Below the pieces are notes generated by a model, which saw only the letters and a program-made list of their open reading frames with translations, ran no database searches and was not told where the DNA came from. This document shows positions 25,404-34,058 of a DNA stretch of 64,000 nt, one piece after another. The stretch's first letter is position 1, and each line of letters starts with the position of its first letter. The position numbers were made by a program, and so were the translations under genes. The stretch lies in NCBI GenBank assembly GCA_964439395.1, contig CAYTNV010000021.1, positions 1 to 64,000 of the forward strand, read 5' to 3'. This DNA is from JAUUSJ01 sp964439395 (lineage in GTDB: Bacteria > Bacillota > Clostridia > Lachnospirales > Lachnospiraceae).

Positions 25404-26552
25404 ATGAGAAGAAGAGTTCTAGGAGTATTGTTGGCAGCAATGATGAGCGTGACAATATTGGTGGGATGTGAAGAAAATAATACAGAAAAAGAAGAAGTTA
25501 GCATAGCTTCTAATAGTAAGGTGGCTGTATTTTATTATAGTGGTACGGACGATTATGTAAATTCTGTAAAGACAGCGTTAGATAAACAGCTGGGGGATTT
25601 GGGTGTTAAGTATAATGACTATGATGCAAAAAATAGTCAAGAGACACAAAATAGTCAGATTGATGAAGCGATTAAAGACGGAGCAACAGCACTTATTGTA
25701 AATATTGTTAATGCGGGTTCCAGGAAGGATTCGGAGGAAATTTTAGATAAGGCGAAGGAAGCGGGAATCCCAATTGTATTTTTTAATCGTTCTATTGAGC
25801 CAGTTGGAGAAGAGGGAACAATTCTGAGTTCCTACGATAATTGTGCTTATGTTGGAACTAATCCAGTGGAGGCTGGACAGATGCAGGGTGATTTGATTGG
25901 AAGATATATTGCAGATAATTATGATACGGTTGATTTAAATGGAGATGGAAAAATTTCTTATGCGATGTTTATGGGACAGGAAGGAAATATTGAAGCAGTT
26001 AACCGTACACAATATGCAGTTGAGAACGCCAATACTTTGATTGAACAGGCAAAGGGAAAAGGATATGAGCTTGTCTATTTTAATGAGGAATCTTTAGAAA
26101 CTCCATATCAAGTGGATCCGGATGGTGCGTGGAGTGCGGATGCAGCGAAAAAATATATGAAAGATAATTTGATTCAATATAATGATATGAATAATAATAT
26201 GATAGAGCTTATTATTTGTAATAATGATGCGATGGCAAAGGGTGCGATTGAGGCATTAAATGAAGTCGGATATAATAAAGGAAACGAGGACATAAATAGC
26301 ACTATGATTCCAGTGTTTGGTGTAGATGCCACAGAGGAGGCAAAACGGCTTATCACAGATGGAAAGATGGAAGGAACAATTAAGCAGGATGCAGAGGGAA
26401 TGGCAGGTGCCGTAGTTGAAATGATAGCAAATGCATCGAATGGTAAGGCGCTTATGGATGGAATTGCAGATTCTTATACGCTCGCAGATGATATTGCTAA
26501 TGAGGTTTATATTGAATACTCAGATTATTATGCGGAGCAGCAAAATCAATAG
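25404..26552 (+). CDS. Galactose/glucose-type sugar-binding lipoprotein (MglB-like)
   Basis: 382 residues. Lipoprotein signal: MRRRVLGVLLAAMMSVTIL then VGC. Periplasmic-binding-protein type 1 fold; DLNGDGKISYAMFMGQEGN is the calcium-binding loop and hinge of MglB (E. coli MglB has a similar D-x-N-x-D-G loop). Further matches are GTNPVEAGQMQGDLIG, IICNNDAMAKGAIEAL and VFGVDATEEA. It should bind galactose or glucose outside the cell. No mglA or mglC gene is adjacent; the next gene is a serine acetyltransferase, so it is an orphan receptor that may feed a distant ABC transporter or a chemoreceptor. Confidence 0.88.
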   Translation: MRRRVLGVLLAAMMSVTILVGCEENNTEKEEVSIASNSKVAVFYYSGTDDYVNSVKTALDKQLGDLGVKYNDYDAKNSQETQNSQIDEAIKDGATALIVNIVNAGSRKDSEEILDKAKEAGIPIVFFNRSIEPVGEEGTILSSYDNCAYVGTNPVEAGQMQGDLIGRYIADNYDTVDLNGDGKISYAMFMGQEGNIEAVNRTQYAVENANTLIEQAKGKGYELVYFNEESLETPYQVDPDGAWSADAAKKYMKDNLIQYNDMNNNMIELIICNNDAMAKGAIEALNEVGYNKGNEDINSTMIPVFGVDATEEAKRLITDGKMEGTIKQDAEGMAGAVVEMIANASNGKALMDGIADSYTLADDIANEVYIEYSDYYAEQQNQ

Positions 26553-26675
26553 AAATATAATGCCAAAGTCATAAAATCGGATAAGGGAGTTTTTTGCGAA
26601 ATATTGACACTATTATGTAAGTCTGCTATATTATAAATCATATAAAGATACTATGATTTATTGAGGTGGAAAGTG

Positions 26676-27632
26676 ATGGAAAGGAAAATAGAGAGAGAGA
26701 TAAATGGATTAGTGAAAGAAATTCTAGGTGATTATAAAAAGGATAGATCCATTGATAATATTAATATATTTGATCAGCCAGATAAGGAAGTTGTGATCGA
26801 TATTTTGAGCAAATTGCGCCAAATTATTTTTCCAGGATATTTTAAAAATAAGGCGTATCGAATTTACACAGCAAAGAATAATTTGACGATGTTGCTTGAA
26901 GATGTCTTTTATCATCTAAATAAGCAGATTATGATTGTGTTGCGTTATGATGAGAAATGGGTAAATGCGACGGTAGAAGAATTGTCAATTCAATCTTATG
27001 AGATTTGTATGCAATTTTTTAAGACGATTCCTAGAATTCGAGAGTATATTGAGACGGACGTGCAGGCAGCCTACGAGGGAGATCCAGCTGCGTATAATAA
27101 AGATGAGATTATTTTTTCTTACCCTGGATTATATGCAATTGTAGTGAATCGAATTGCTCATGAATTATATAATTTATCCGTTCCATTAATTCCTAGAATG
27201 ATGACGGAGCATGCTCATAGTGTGACAGGAATAGATATTCATCCAGGAGCGACAATCGGAAAGTACTTTTTTATGGACCATGGAACAGGAATTGTAATTG
27301 GTGAGACGACGATTATCGGTGAGCATGTGAAAGTTTATCAGGGCGTGACATTAGGTGCACTTTCCACAAAGGGCGGTCAAAAACTAAAGAGCAAGAAGAG
27401 ACATCCAACAATTAGAGATAATGTGACAATTTATTCTGGAGCTTCTATTTTAGGCGGAGAGACCGTAATTGAGAAGGATGTTGTTATCGGAGGTAACTCC
27501 TTTATTACAAAATCCATTCCAGCGGGAACGACAGTTACAGTGAAGAATCAAGAAGCAAGCTATAATTATATTACTAATTCTTTCCAGCAGACAGAATTAG
27601 AACAGGATGAAAACTGGTTTTATATAATTTAA
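26676..27632 (+). CDS. cysE: Serine O-acetyltransferase (EpsC/CysE type)
   Basis: 318 residues from ATG 26676, preceded by GAGGTGG; the in-frame TTG at 26661 overlaps that region. The C-terminal third is a left-handed beta helix built from hexapeptide repeats (IHPGATIGKYFFMDHGTGIV, GETTIIGEHVKVYQGVTLGA, NVTIYSGASILGGETVI). HAHSVTGIDIHPGA and DHGTGIVIGE match the serine/acetyl-CoA site. It makes O-acetylserine for cysteine synthesis. The extended N-terminus fits the EpsC branch found in Firmicutes and Bacteroidetes. Single-gene unit with a terminator after it. Confidence 0.92.
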   Translation: MERKIEREINGLVKEILGDYKKDRSIDNINIFDQPDKEVVIDILSKLRQIIFPGYFKNKAYRIYTAKNNLTMLLEDVFYHLNKQIMIVLRYDEKWVNATVEELSIQSYEICMQFFKTIPRIREYIETDVQAAYEGDPAAYNKDEIIFSYPGLYAIVVNRIAHELYNLSVPLIPRMMTEHAHSVTGIDIHPGATIGKYFFMDHGTGIVIGETTIIGEHVKVYQGVTLGALSTKGGQKLKSKKRHPTIRDNVTIYSGASILGGETVIEKDVVIGGNSFITKSIPAGTTVTVKNQEASYNYITNSFQQTELEQDENWFYII

Positions 27633-27666
27633 GTAGATGAATGAATTTGATATATTGTGAAGTATT

Positions 27667-27718
27667 AAGAGATGAGAAATTGAATTTCTAAATTTGATTT
27701 TTCGTCTCTTCTTTTTTG
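27667..27718 (+). terminator. Terminator after serine acetyltransferase gene
   Basis: AAGAGATGAGAAAT pairs imperfectly with ATTTTTCGTCTCTT, followed by CTTTTTTGG. Confidence 0.7.
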
Positions 27719-27908
27719 GATTGTACTCTAAATGATGAAAATATATTTTGGAAGATAAAAGTTTTGGAATGAGAGAAATGAAATATAGTTAGTAAGTTTT
27801 TATTTTTCACCTTGATGGATAGAAATTTGCAGATGCTTATGTTGCAAAAATGATACAATAATTATATTAATGAGAAAATATAATTTATATAATGTAGGAG
27901 GTATGATT

Positions 27909-28139
27909 ATGGGTTCAATTCTTGAAGAAATGCACAAAATGAAATTACAGCAGAAGATGGCTGAGTTAGAGGCTCAGGGAGGCAATCAAAACGTAGAGGA
28001 ACATCCTCTAAATGGAAGATATTATTGTAAGGCTTGCGGTTATATTTATGATGAGGCTGAGCAAGGAAAGCCATTCACAACATTATCTCACTGTCCAGTT
28101 TGTAATATGGGACAGCAGCAGTTTATTAAGATTAATTAG
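27909..28139 (+). CDS. Rubredoxin-like zinc/iron-binding small protein
   Basis: 76 residues from ATG 27909 (GGAGG seven bases upstream); the nearer ATG at 27903 is too close to that site. An N-terminal coiled-coil-like helix (GSILEEMHKMKLQQKMAELE) precedes YYCKACGYIYDEAEQG and CPVCNMGQQQF, i.e. two CxxC knuckles as in rubredoxin. The spacing between the knuckles is short compared with true rubredoxin. Metal and role unknown; 41 bases before the TPR gene and possibly cotranscribed with it. Confidence 0.75.
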   Translation: MGSILEEMHKMKLQQKMAELEAQGGNQNVEEHPLNGRYYCKACGYIYDEAEQGKPFTTLSHCPVCNMGQQQFIKIN

Positions 28140-28180
28140 TCGGTTGTGATTACAAGATTGTGCTGGAGGGTTAACGCAGC

Positions 28181-29971
28181 ATGAAAAAGAAGTTAGAACA
28201 TTTATTAAGTGAATTAGAGCGCATGGAGGACTTAGAAGAGAATCTTGAGATGGTTCCGCTATACGATGAGGCTTTAAATCTAAGTAAAGATATTTACGGA
28301 AAATATAATTTAAAAACTCTAGAAATTTACAATAATTATGGTGGACATTTAAGAAATTTAGGTCTCTATGATAGAGCGGAGCAGCTACTTCGGGAGGCAA
28401 TTGTCTGTGCAGAGCATGTGCGAGGAGTGAGCCATCCAGACTATGCCACAACACTTGTGAATCTTGCTAATTTACTTCGCATGATGAAACAGTATAAGGA
28501 GAGTGAAAGCTTATTTAAGCGGGCACTTGCACTTTATGGTAACACAATCGGTAATAAACATTTTCTCTATGTCGGTGCGGCGAATAATTTAGGTCTTTTG
28601 TATTTTGATATGGGAAAAAAGGAGGAGGCACTTCCTTATTTTTTACACTGTATCAAAGAATTAGAGGGAAAAGCAGAATATAAGATTCCTTATGCGATTA
28701 CGCTACATAATTTAGTAGAGATTTATAAATATCAAGGAAAGAGGCAGCTTGCAAAAGATACTCTAAAAAAAGAGATTGCAATCTATAAAGAGATGCAGTA
28801 CGAGGGAACAGTCCTTTATGCTGCGGCGCTGAATTCTCTTGGAATTATTTACTATGAAGAGGGCGATTATGAGGCTGCTTACCGTGAAATGAAAGAGAGT
28901 GTGGATATTGCGAGAGTGCATTTGGGTGAAGCGAGCGAGAGCTATAAGCATGGCAGCAAGAATCTCAAGATGATAGAAGAGAAGATGAAAAAGACGTATG
29001 AGAGTACGAAAAAACCGATAAAGGAGGCAATACATCCAATGAAAGGACTCGAGCTTTGCAAAGCATATTTTTATGAGGTTTGCTATCCCGTCTTGGAGAG
29101 AGAATTTAAGACTTATCTTCCAAGAATGGCGGCAGGCTTAATTGGAGAGGGCTCCGAATGTTATGGTTTTGATGATGTTTTGTCTCAGGATCATGACTTT
29201 GGTCCAGCTTTCCAGATATTTATTCCTAAGGAAGATATGCCAATTTATGGGGAGCAATTGAAGGTTCGTCTTTCCAGACTTCCAAAGAAGTTTAAGGGCT
29301 TTGAGAGAAAAGAAGAGGAATATGGACAGGGAAGAACGGGTGTTTTTGCTATCGAAGATTTCTATAAGAAATTTATTGCGGTAGAGAAAGTACCAGATAA
29401 TATCAATATTTGGAGACAGATTCCAGAGTATGCGCTTTCAACAGTGACAAATGGGGAAGTATTTTTTGATAATTATGGGAGGTTTTCTCAGATTAGAGAA
29501 GATTTAAAAAAGGGATATCCAGAAGCCGTAAGGCTAAAAAAAATTGCAGCGAGATTGATGAAAATGGCTCAGAGTGGTCAGTATAATTTTCCACGTTGCT
29601 TAAAAAGAAAAGAGTATGTGGCGGCACAGCTTGCACTTACAGAGTTTATGCAGACGGCAATGTCTCTTATCTATTTGTTAAATCATACATATAGTCCATA
29701 TTATAAGTGGATTCACAAAGGAATGGCGAATTTACCAGTTTTAGGTGAGAAAACTTATGAGAAAATGGATCGCTTGGCAGGGCTTTCTTTGAAGACAGAG
29801 GGAGCAGAGATGGAATGGATCGTAGAGGAAATTTGTAATTACTGTCTTGGCGAGTTGCAAAAAGAGGGACTTACAAAAAACCCAGAGAAATTTCTCTTGA
29901 TGCAAGGACCAGAGATTTTAAAAAATATTAATATTCCAGCTCTTAAGAATAGCAATCCATGGGTCGAATAG
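28181..29971 (+). CDS. TPR protein fused to DUF4037 nucleotidyltransferase-like domain
   Basis: 596 residues. Residues about 1-270 are tetratricopeptide repeats (for example YNNYGGHLRNLGLYDRAEQL and AALNSLGIIYYEEGDYEAAY). Residues about 290-596 form a DUF4037 domain; GLIGEGSECYGFDDVLSQDH followed by DFGP looks like a nucleotidyltransferase G-S...D-x-D catalytic motif. A fusion of protein-interaction repeats to a predicted nucleotidyltransferase, so it may modify or sense a small molecule or protein partner; the substrate is unknown. GGAGGG precedes the ATG. Confidence 0.78.
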   Translation: MKKKLEHLLSELERMEDLEENLEMVPLYDEALNLSKDIYGKYNLKTLEIYNNYGGHLRNLGLYDRAEQLLREAIVCAEHVRGVSHPDYATTLVNLANLLRMMKQYKESESLFKRALALYGNTIGNKHFLYVGAANNLGLLYFDMGKKEEALPYFLHCIKELEGKAEYKIPYAITLHNLVEIYKYQGKRQLAKDTLKKEIAIYKEMQYEGTVLYAAALNSLGIIYYEEGDYEAAYREMKESVDIARVHLGEASESYKHGSKNLKMIEEKMKKTYESTKKPIKEAIHPMKGLELCKAYFYEVCYPVLEREFKTYLPRMAAGLIGEGSECYGFDDVLSQDHDFGPAFQIFIPKEDMPIYGEQLKVRLSRLPKKFKGFERKEEEYGQGRTGVFAIEDFYKKFIAVEKVPDNINIWRQIPEYALSTVTNGEVFFDNYGRFSQIREDLKKGYPEAVRLKKIAARLMKMAQSGQYNFPRCLKRKEYVAAQLALTEFMQTAMSLIYLLNHTYSPYYKWIHKGMANLPVLGEKTYEKMDRLAGLSLKTEGAEMEWIVEEICNYCLGELQKEGLTKNPEKFLLMQGPEILKNINIPALKNSNPWVE

Positions 29972-30040
29972 AACAGTTGGCTGTGTTTTTTATGGAAAAG
30001 GGAGAAAAGTGTACAAAACTTTGTAAAATCTGATAAAAGG

Positions 30041-30371
30041 TTGACAAAGTAGTCTGAAAGGAAGTATACTGAATATAGTTCTTACAAGTAATATCAGCTA
30101 TTATAGTAGTGATTAGGAAGAACGGTGGAAAACCGACGCAGGCTTACCCCTACTGTGAGATGGACGAAAGTAGCATATGCCACTGGTGGATAACTGGGAA
30201 GGCGTTACTGGAGGATGAAATCGCAGCCAGGATACTAGTCAGATATGAAAGTAGGTAACTTCAAAACAGATTCTTGGGTGGAGAATAGGTTGACGCCAAT
30301 AAAGCAATATAAGTTTAGGCTAATATTGCTGGCTAGATTAGATTGGAATTCTCCCAGTGTGGGAGTTTTTT
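30041..30371 (+). promoter_or_regulatory. Cobalamin (B12) riboswitch with promoter and terminator
   Basis: Promoter TTGACA (30041-30046), 18 bases, TATACT (30065-30070). The aptamer has the conserved blocks in order: AACGGTGGAAAACCGACGCA, CCCCTACTGTGA, GACGAAAG, ATGCCACTGG, CTGGGAAGGCG, GATGAAATCGCAGCCAGGAT (the B12 box, about 30216-30232). The expression platform is clear: GGGTGGAGAAT (30276-30286) can pair with ATTCTCCC (30348-30355), which otherwise joins the terminator CTCCCAGTGTGGGAG (30351-30365) plus TTTTTT. B12 binding should terminate transcription. No B12 synthesis or transport gene follows; the next gene is the B12-independent dehydratase at 31312. Confidence 0.93.
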
Positions 30372-31142
30372 AGTTAAAGTCGTTTGACACATAGTAGTAC
30401 TTGGCCGGCTATTTTGTTAAACGATCTATGATCCAGAATAAAAGTGTTAGATTCTTTCCCCAAGGAACGCTTCTCACACCTCAAGGGGCTGTCGCAAAAT
30501 AAATTTAGATATTAGATTTATTTTGCGACAGCCCCTTTTCGTTTTATCTAAAAATATAGTTATGAAATTTACAAAATATTTGTATAAACTGTTAAATATT
30601 ACAGAAAATTTTAAGAATAATACAGATGAAAAAAATACTTAAATTTGTCAATGATATTTTTTTGATATGAATTCGTCTTTTTGCATAAAAAAAGTGCAGG
30701 TTCAAAAAAATAGCATAGGATTTTTGTGTGAAATATGGCTATTTTTTTGTCTTTTACATAATTTTATATATAAGATATAACCAAAAAATACAATATTTTA
30801 TAGGTAAGAATCGTGCCAATCAATGGTTCGTTTTTTTCTAACGGATTTCCATATGGATTGGTAGAATATGATTAAGTGACGATGGAATAAGGGCAAAATG
30901 GGTTCCATCAAGCATAGTCGTATTAGTTCTTAGTATTATTTAAATCCATTAAAATTATTTTTCAAAAATGGATTGTAAAAGCTTTTTAAAAGCAGTGCTC
31001 TAAAAGCATAGGGAGCAGAAGTTTTTAAAAGTGAAAAAGCTCATAAGTTTATGAGTTGAATATGATGATTTTCATCATTTTGGGGATTATGTATAGAGCA
31101 AATTCTCTTAGTTTGGACTATGGGAATATAAGCTCAAATAGA
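30372..31142. other. Long leader/intergenic region without an intact gene
   Basis: No credible reading frame. It contains the palindrome at 30483, AT-rich sequence, and short hairpins CTCATAAGTTTATGAG (about 31050) and ATGATGATTTTCATCAT (about 31070) just before the omega-RNA-like block, which might be the left-end hairpins of a small IS200/IS605 derivative. If the B12 riboswitch transcript reads through, all this would be the dehydratase leader. Confidence 0.5.
30483..30541. repeat. Perfect 22-bp inverted repeat, terminator or IS-end scar
   Basis: AAGGGGCTGTCGCAAAATAA (from 30483, arm to 30504) and its exact complement (30516-30537) flank an 11-base loop and end in CCCCTTTTC. GGGGCTGTCGCAAAA is reminiscent of terminal repeats of some Firmicute insertion sequences, so this may be two IS ends joined after loss of the interior, now usable as a terminator between the B12 riboswitch and the dehydratase gene. 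Confidence 0.7.
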
Positions 31143-31269
31143 GCACCGCAGATATGCGGAAACTCTCTAATCTAGCTTGTGAACTTCATGTAAGACACGG
31201 TATCTTTCGGGAGAAATGCAGTGGAGGAGGAAGCAAGAATTCCCTGACTTTTGGGATGGGGAGTGTCAA
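31143..31269 (+). ncRNA. Standalone omega-RNA-like scaffold without tnpB
   Basis: Shares with 1-134 the same ordered blocks: GCACCG, TAATCTAGCTTGTG, TGTAAG, GAAGCAAGAAT, a closing C-rich/G-rich hairpin and GGGGAGTGTCAA ending in TCAA. Between the blocks the bases differ, so it is a diverged homologue, not a recent copy. No TnpB reading frame adjoins it in the window; it ends 42 bases before the dehydratase start codon. It could be the right end of a non-autonomous IS200/IS605 element or a retained guide RNA; its would-be guide begins TTTGGCACAAATTCTA. Confidence 0.65.
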
Positions 31270-31311
31270 TTTGGCACAAATTCTATTATAGTGTATAAGG
31301 AGGATCATAGA

Positions 31312-33909
31312 ATGATTGCAAAAGGATTTACAGAACCTAGTGAACGTATTAAAGCGCTTAAGGCAGAGGTAGTTAATGCTGTTCCTGAAGTAGAACCATA
31401 TAGAGCTGTGTTAATCACAGAATCTTATAAAGAAACAGAAGGTATGCCAGCTGTTATGAGAAGAGCAAAGGCTTGTGAGAAGATCTTTAATAATCTTCCT
31501 GTTGTAATCCGTGATAACGAGTTAATTGTAGGAGCTTTATCCGTAAAACCTCGTTCCACAAATCTTTGCCCAGAGTTCTCTTTTGACTGGGTAGAAAAAG
31601 AGTTTAAGACAATGGCTACACGTATGTGTGACCCATTCGTAATTACAGAAGAGACAGCTGATATTCTTCATGAAGTATTCAAATATTGGAAAGGTAAAAC
31701 AACGAGTGAGTTGGCTACATCTTATATGAGTCAGGAATCTTTAGATTGCCAGGCTGGCGGCGTATTTACAGTTGGTAACTACTATTTTGGTGGTATCGGT
31801 CATGTTTGCGTTGACTATGGTAAAGTATTAAAGATTGGTTTCAAAGGAATCATTGCTGAAGCAGCAGAAAAGATGAACAGCTTAGATATGAATGATCCAG
31901 AGTTCTTACAGAAGAGAAACTTCTATGAGGCAGTTATCATTTCCTATACAGCAGCTATTAATTTCGCTAAGAGATATTCCAAAAAAGCAGCTGAGATGGC
32001 AGCTACATGCCCAGACCCAGTAAGAAAAGCTGAGTTATTGCAGATTTCTAAGAACTGTGATAGAGTTCCAGAAAACGGAGCATCAAACTTCTATGAAGCT
32101 TGCCAGTCCTTCTGGTTCGTACAGGCATTAGTACAGATTGAAGCGAACGGACATTCCATTTCTCCAGGACGTTTCGATCAGTATATGTGGCCATATTTAG
32201 AGGCAGATAAAGAAATCTCTAAAGAGTTCGCTCAAGAATTAATTGACTGTATATTCGTATTATTAAATCATGTAAATAAAACTAGAGATGACGTTTCTGA
32301 CCAGGCATTTGCTGGATATGCTGTATTCCAGAATTTCGGTGTTGGTGGACAGGACAGATACGGAATGGATGCTACTAACCCTGTTTCCTATATGTGTATG
32401 GACGCAGCAGCTCATGTTAGACTACCAGCTCCTTCCTTCTCTATTCGTGTACATAATGGAACACCTGATGAATTCTTACTTCGTGCTTGTGAGTTAGCAA
32501 GACTTGGTATGGGTGTACCTGCTATGTATAATGACGAAGCTATCATTCCTGCTCTTTGCGGTAGAGGATTAACATTACCAGATGCTCGTGATTACTGTAT
32601 CATCGGTTGTGTTGAGCCACAGTGCCCACATAAGACAGAAGGATGGCATGACGCAGCATTCTTTAATGTAGCAAAAGTATTTGATATCGCTATCCATGGT
32701 GGAAAGAACCGTGATGGCAAACAGTTAGGACCTGTAACTCCTCCAATGACAGAGTGGAAGTCTATGGATGATGTTTACGGAAACTTGGAGAAACAGATGC
32801 AGTTCTTCGTTAAGAACTTAGTAGAGGCAGACAATGCTGTTGATATTGCTCATAGAGAGAGAGCACCATTGCCATTCATGTCCGCACTTGTTGATGACTG
32901 TCTCGGAAGAGGTAAGACAGTTATGGAAGGTGGAGCTATCTACAACTTCACAGGACCTCAGGCATTTGGTAATGTTGATACAGGTGATGCTATCTACGCA
33001 ATCCAGAAACATGTATTTGAAGATAAAGACCTTACGATGGCTCAGATTTATGAAGCTATGGAAAATAACTTTGGTGCTGAGCTCGGTGCTGGATGCTACG
33101 ATGGACCTTTCGTAGTAATGAGTGCTGATGGTGATGCAGCTTGCGAGCCTTGCTGTGAAGAAAGCGCACCAATCGCTGATGATATGGAAAGCTTAATCAA
33201 CGCAATCGTAAGAAAAGTTTTAGCTGAAAAAGGTGGAGCTGATATAGCTGAGACTTGTGCAGCAGCTACAAAATCCGCTTGTGGATTAAGTGATTCTAAG
33301 AGAGCAGAGTATGACAGAATTCGTCAGATTCTTGATGCAACTCCTTGCTTCGGCAATGATGATGATGCTCCAGATATGTGTGCAAGAAAAGCTACTCAGA
33401 TTTACTCCTACGAAGTAGAAAAATATAAAAACCCACGTGGTGGACAATTCCAGGCTGGATGCTACCCAGTATCTGCTAACGTATTGTTCGGTAAAGATGT
33501 ACAGGCTCTTCCAGATGGACGTTACTCCAACGCTCCTTTGGCTGATGGTGTTTCCCCTCGTCAGGGTCATGACGTTAAGGGACCTACAGCTGCTGGTAAC
33601 TCTGTAGCAAAATTAGACCAGTTGAATATTTCTAATGGTACATTGTACAATCAGAAGTTCTTACCATCTGCTGTAGCAGGAGATCAGGGACTTATGAATT
33701 TCGCAGCAGTTGTTCGTAACTACTTCGATAAGAAAGGTATGCATGTACAGTTCAATGTAATTGATAGAGAAACATTACTTGACGCTCAGGCTCATCCAGA
33801 GAACTATAAAGACTTAGTAGTTCGTGTTGCTGGTTATTCTGCACACTGGACAGTACTTGCTAAGGAAGTTCAGGATGATATTATCGCTCGTACAGAGCAG
33901 ACATTCTAA
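31312..33909 (+). CDS. B12-independent glycerol/1,2-diol dehydratase-type glycyl radical enzyme with insertion
   Basis: 865 residues from ATG 31312 (AAGGAGG before it). Catalytic residues sit at the numbers published for Clostridium butyricum glycerol dehydratase: His164 (GHVCVDY), His281-Ser282 (NGHSIS), Cys433 and Glu435 (GCVEPQ), Asp447 (WHDAAFFN). The radical glycine is Gly841 (VAGYSAHW) where that enzyme has 763, so about 78 residues are inserted between. The extra part (about residues 602-680) has a Cys-rich CEPCCEE stretch and the amphipathic helix DMESLINAIVRKVLAEKG, which resembles encapsulation peptides of bacterial microcompartments; no shell genes are in the window. The substrate is probably propanediol or glycerol. 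An activase and metK follow. Confidence 0.85.
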   Translation: MIAKGFTEPSERIKALKAEVVNAVPEVEPYRAVLITESYKETEGMPAVMRRAKACEKIFNNLPVVIRDNELIVGALSVKPRSTNLCPEFSFDWVEKEFKTMATRMCDPFVITEETADILHEVFKYWKGKTTSELATSYMSQESLDCQAGGVFTVGNYYFGGIGHVCVDYGKVLKIGFKGIIAEAAEKMNSLDMNDPEFLQKRNFYEAVIISYTAAINFAKRYSKKAAEMAATCPDPVRKAELLQISKNCDRVPENGASNFYEACQSFWFVQALVQIEANGHSISPGRFDQYMWPYLEADKEISKEFAQELIDCIFVLLNHVNKTRDDVSDQAFAGYAVFQNFGVGGQDRYGMDATNPVSYMCMDAAAHVRLPAPSFSIRVHNGTPDEFLLRACELARLGMGVPAMYNDEAIIPALCGRGLTLPDARDYCIIGCVEPQCPHKTEGWHDAAFFNVAKVFDIAIHGGKNRDGKQLGPVTPPMTEWKSMDDVYGNLEKQMQFFVKNLVEADNAVDIAHRERAPLPFMSALVDDCLGRGKTVMEGGAIYNFTGPQAFGNVDTGDAIYAIQKHVFEDKDLTMAQIYEAMENNFGAELGAGCYDGPFVVMSADGDAACEPCCEESAPIADDMESLINAIVRKVLAEKGGADIAETCAAATKSACGLSDSKRAEYDRIRQILDATPCFGNDDDAPDMCARKATQIYSYEVEKYKNPRGGQFQAGCYPVSANVLFGKDVQALPDGRYSNAPLADGVSPRQGHDVKGPTAAGNSVAKLDQLNISNGTLYNQKFLPSAVAGDQGLMNFAAVVRNYFDKKGMHVQFNVIDRETLLDAQAHPENYKDLVVRVAGYSAHWTVLAKEVQDDIIARTEQTF

Positions 33910-34004
33910 TAAAATCATAGACTGTCAGAGTTAAGTATACTCACAGAGCAGATTTGATATTTTTCGGATGAGCGTGCTATGCACGACAAAGTATAGAAAT
34001 TTCA

Positions 34005-34043
34005 GACGGCAGCCGGAACCAATTGGCTTCGGCTGTCGTTTTT
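34005..34043 (+). promoter_or_regulatory. Intercistronic hairpin between dehydratase and activase
   Basis: GACGGCAGCCGGAACC, loop AATT, GGCTTCGGCTGTCG, then TTTTT: an imperfect but strong terminator-like hairpin 16 bases before the activase start. It probably attenuates read-through so that the activase is made at lower level than the dehydratase. Confidence 0.7.
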
Positions 34044-34058
34044 CACTAGGAGGTAAAT

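Noticed and set aside
30372..30480. Minus-strand frame reading VRSVPWGKNLTLLFWIIDRL before a stop
   Set aside because: Short, no start signal, no family recognised; kept only as part of the non-coding leader description.
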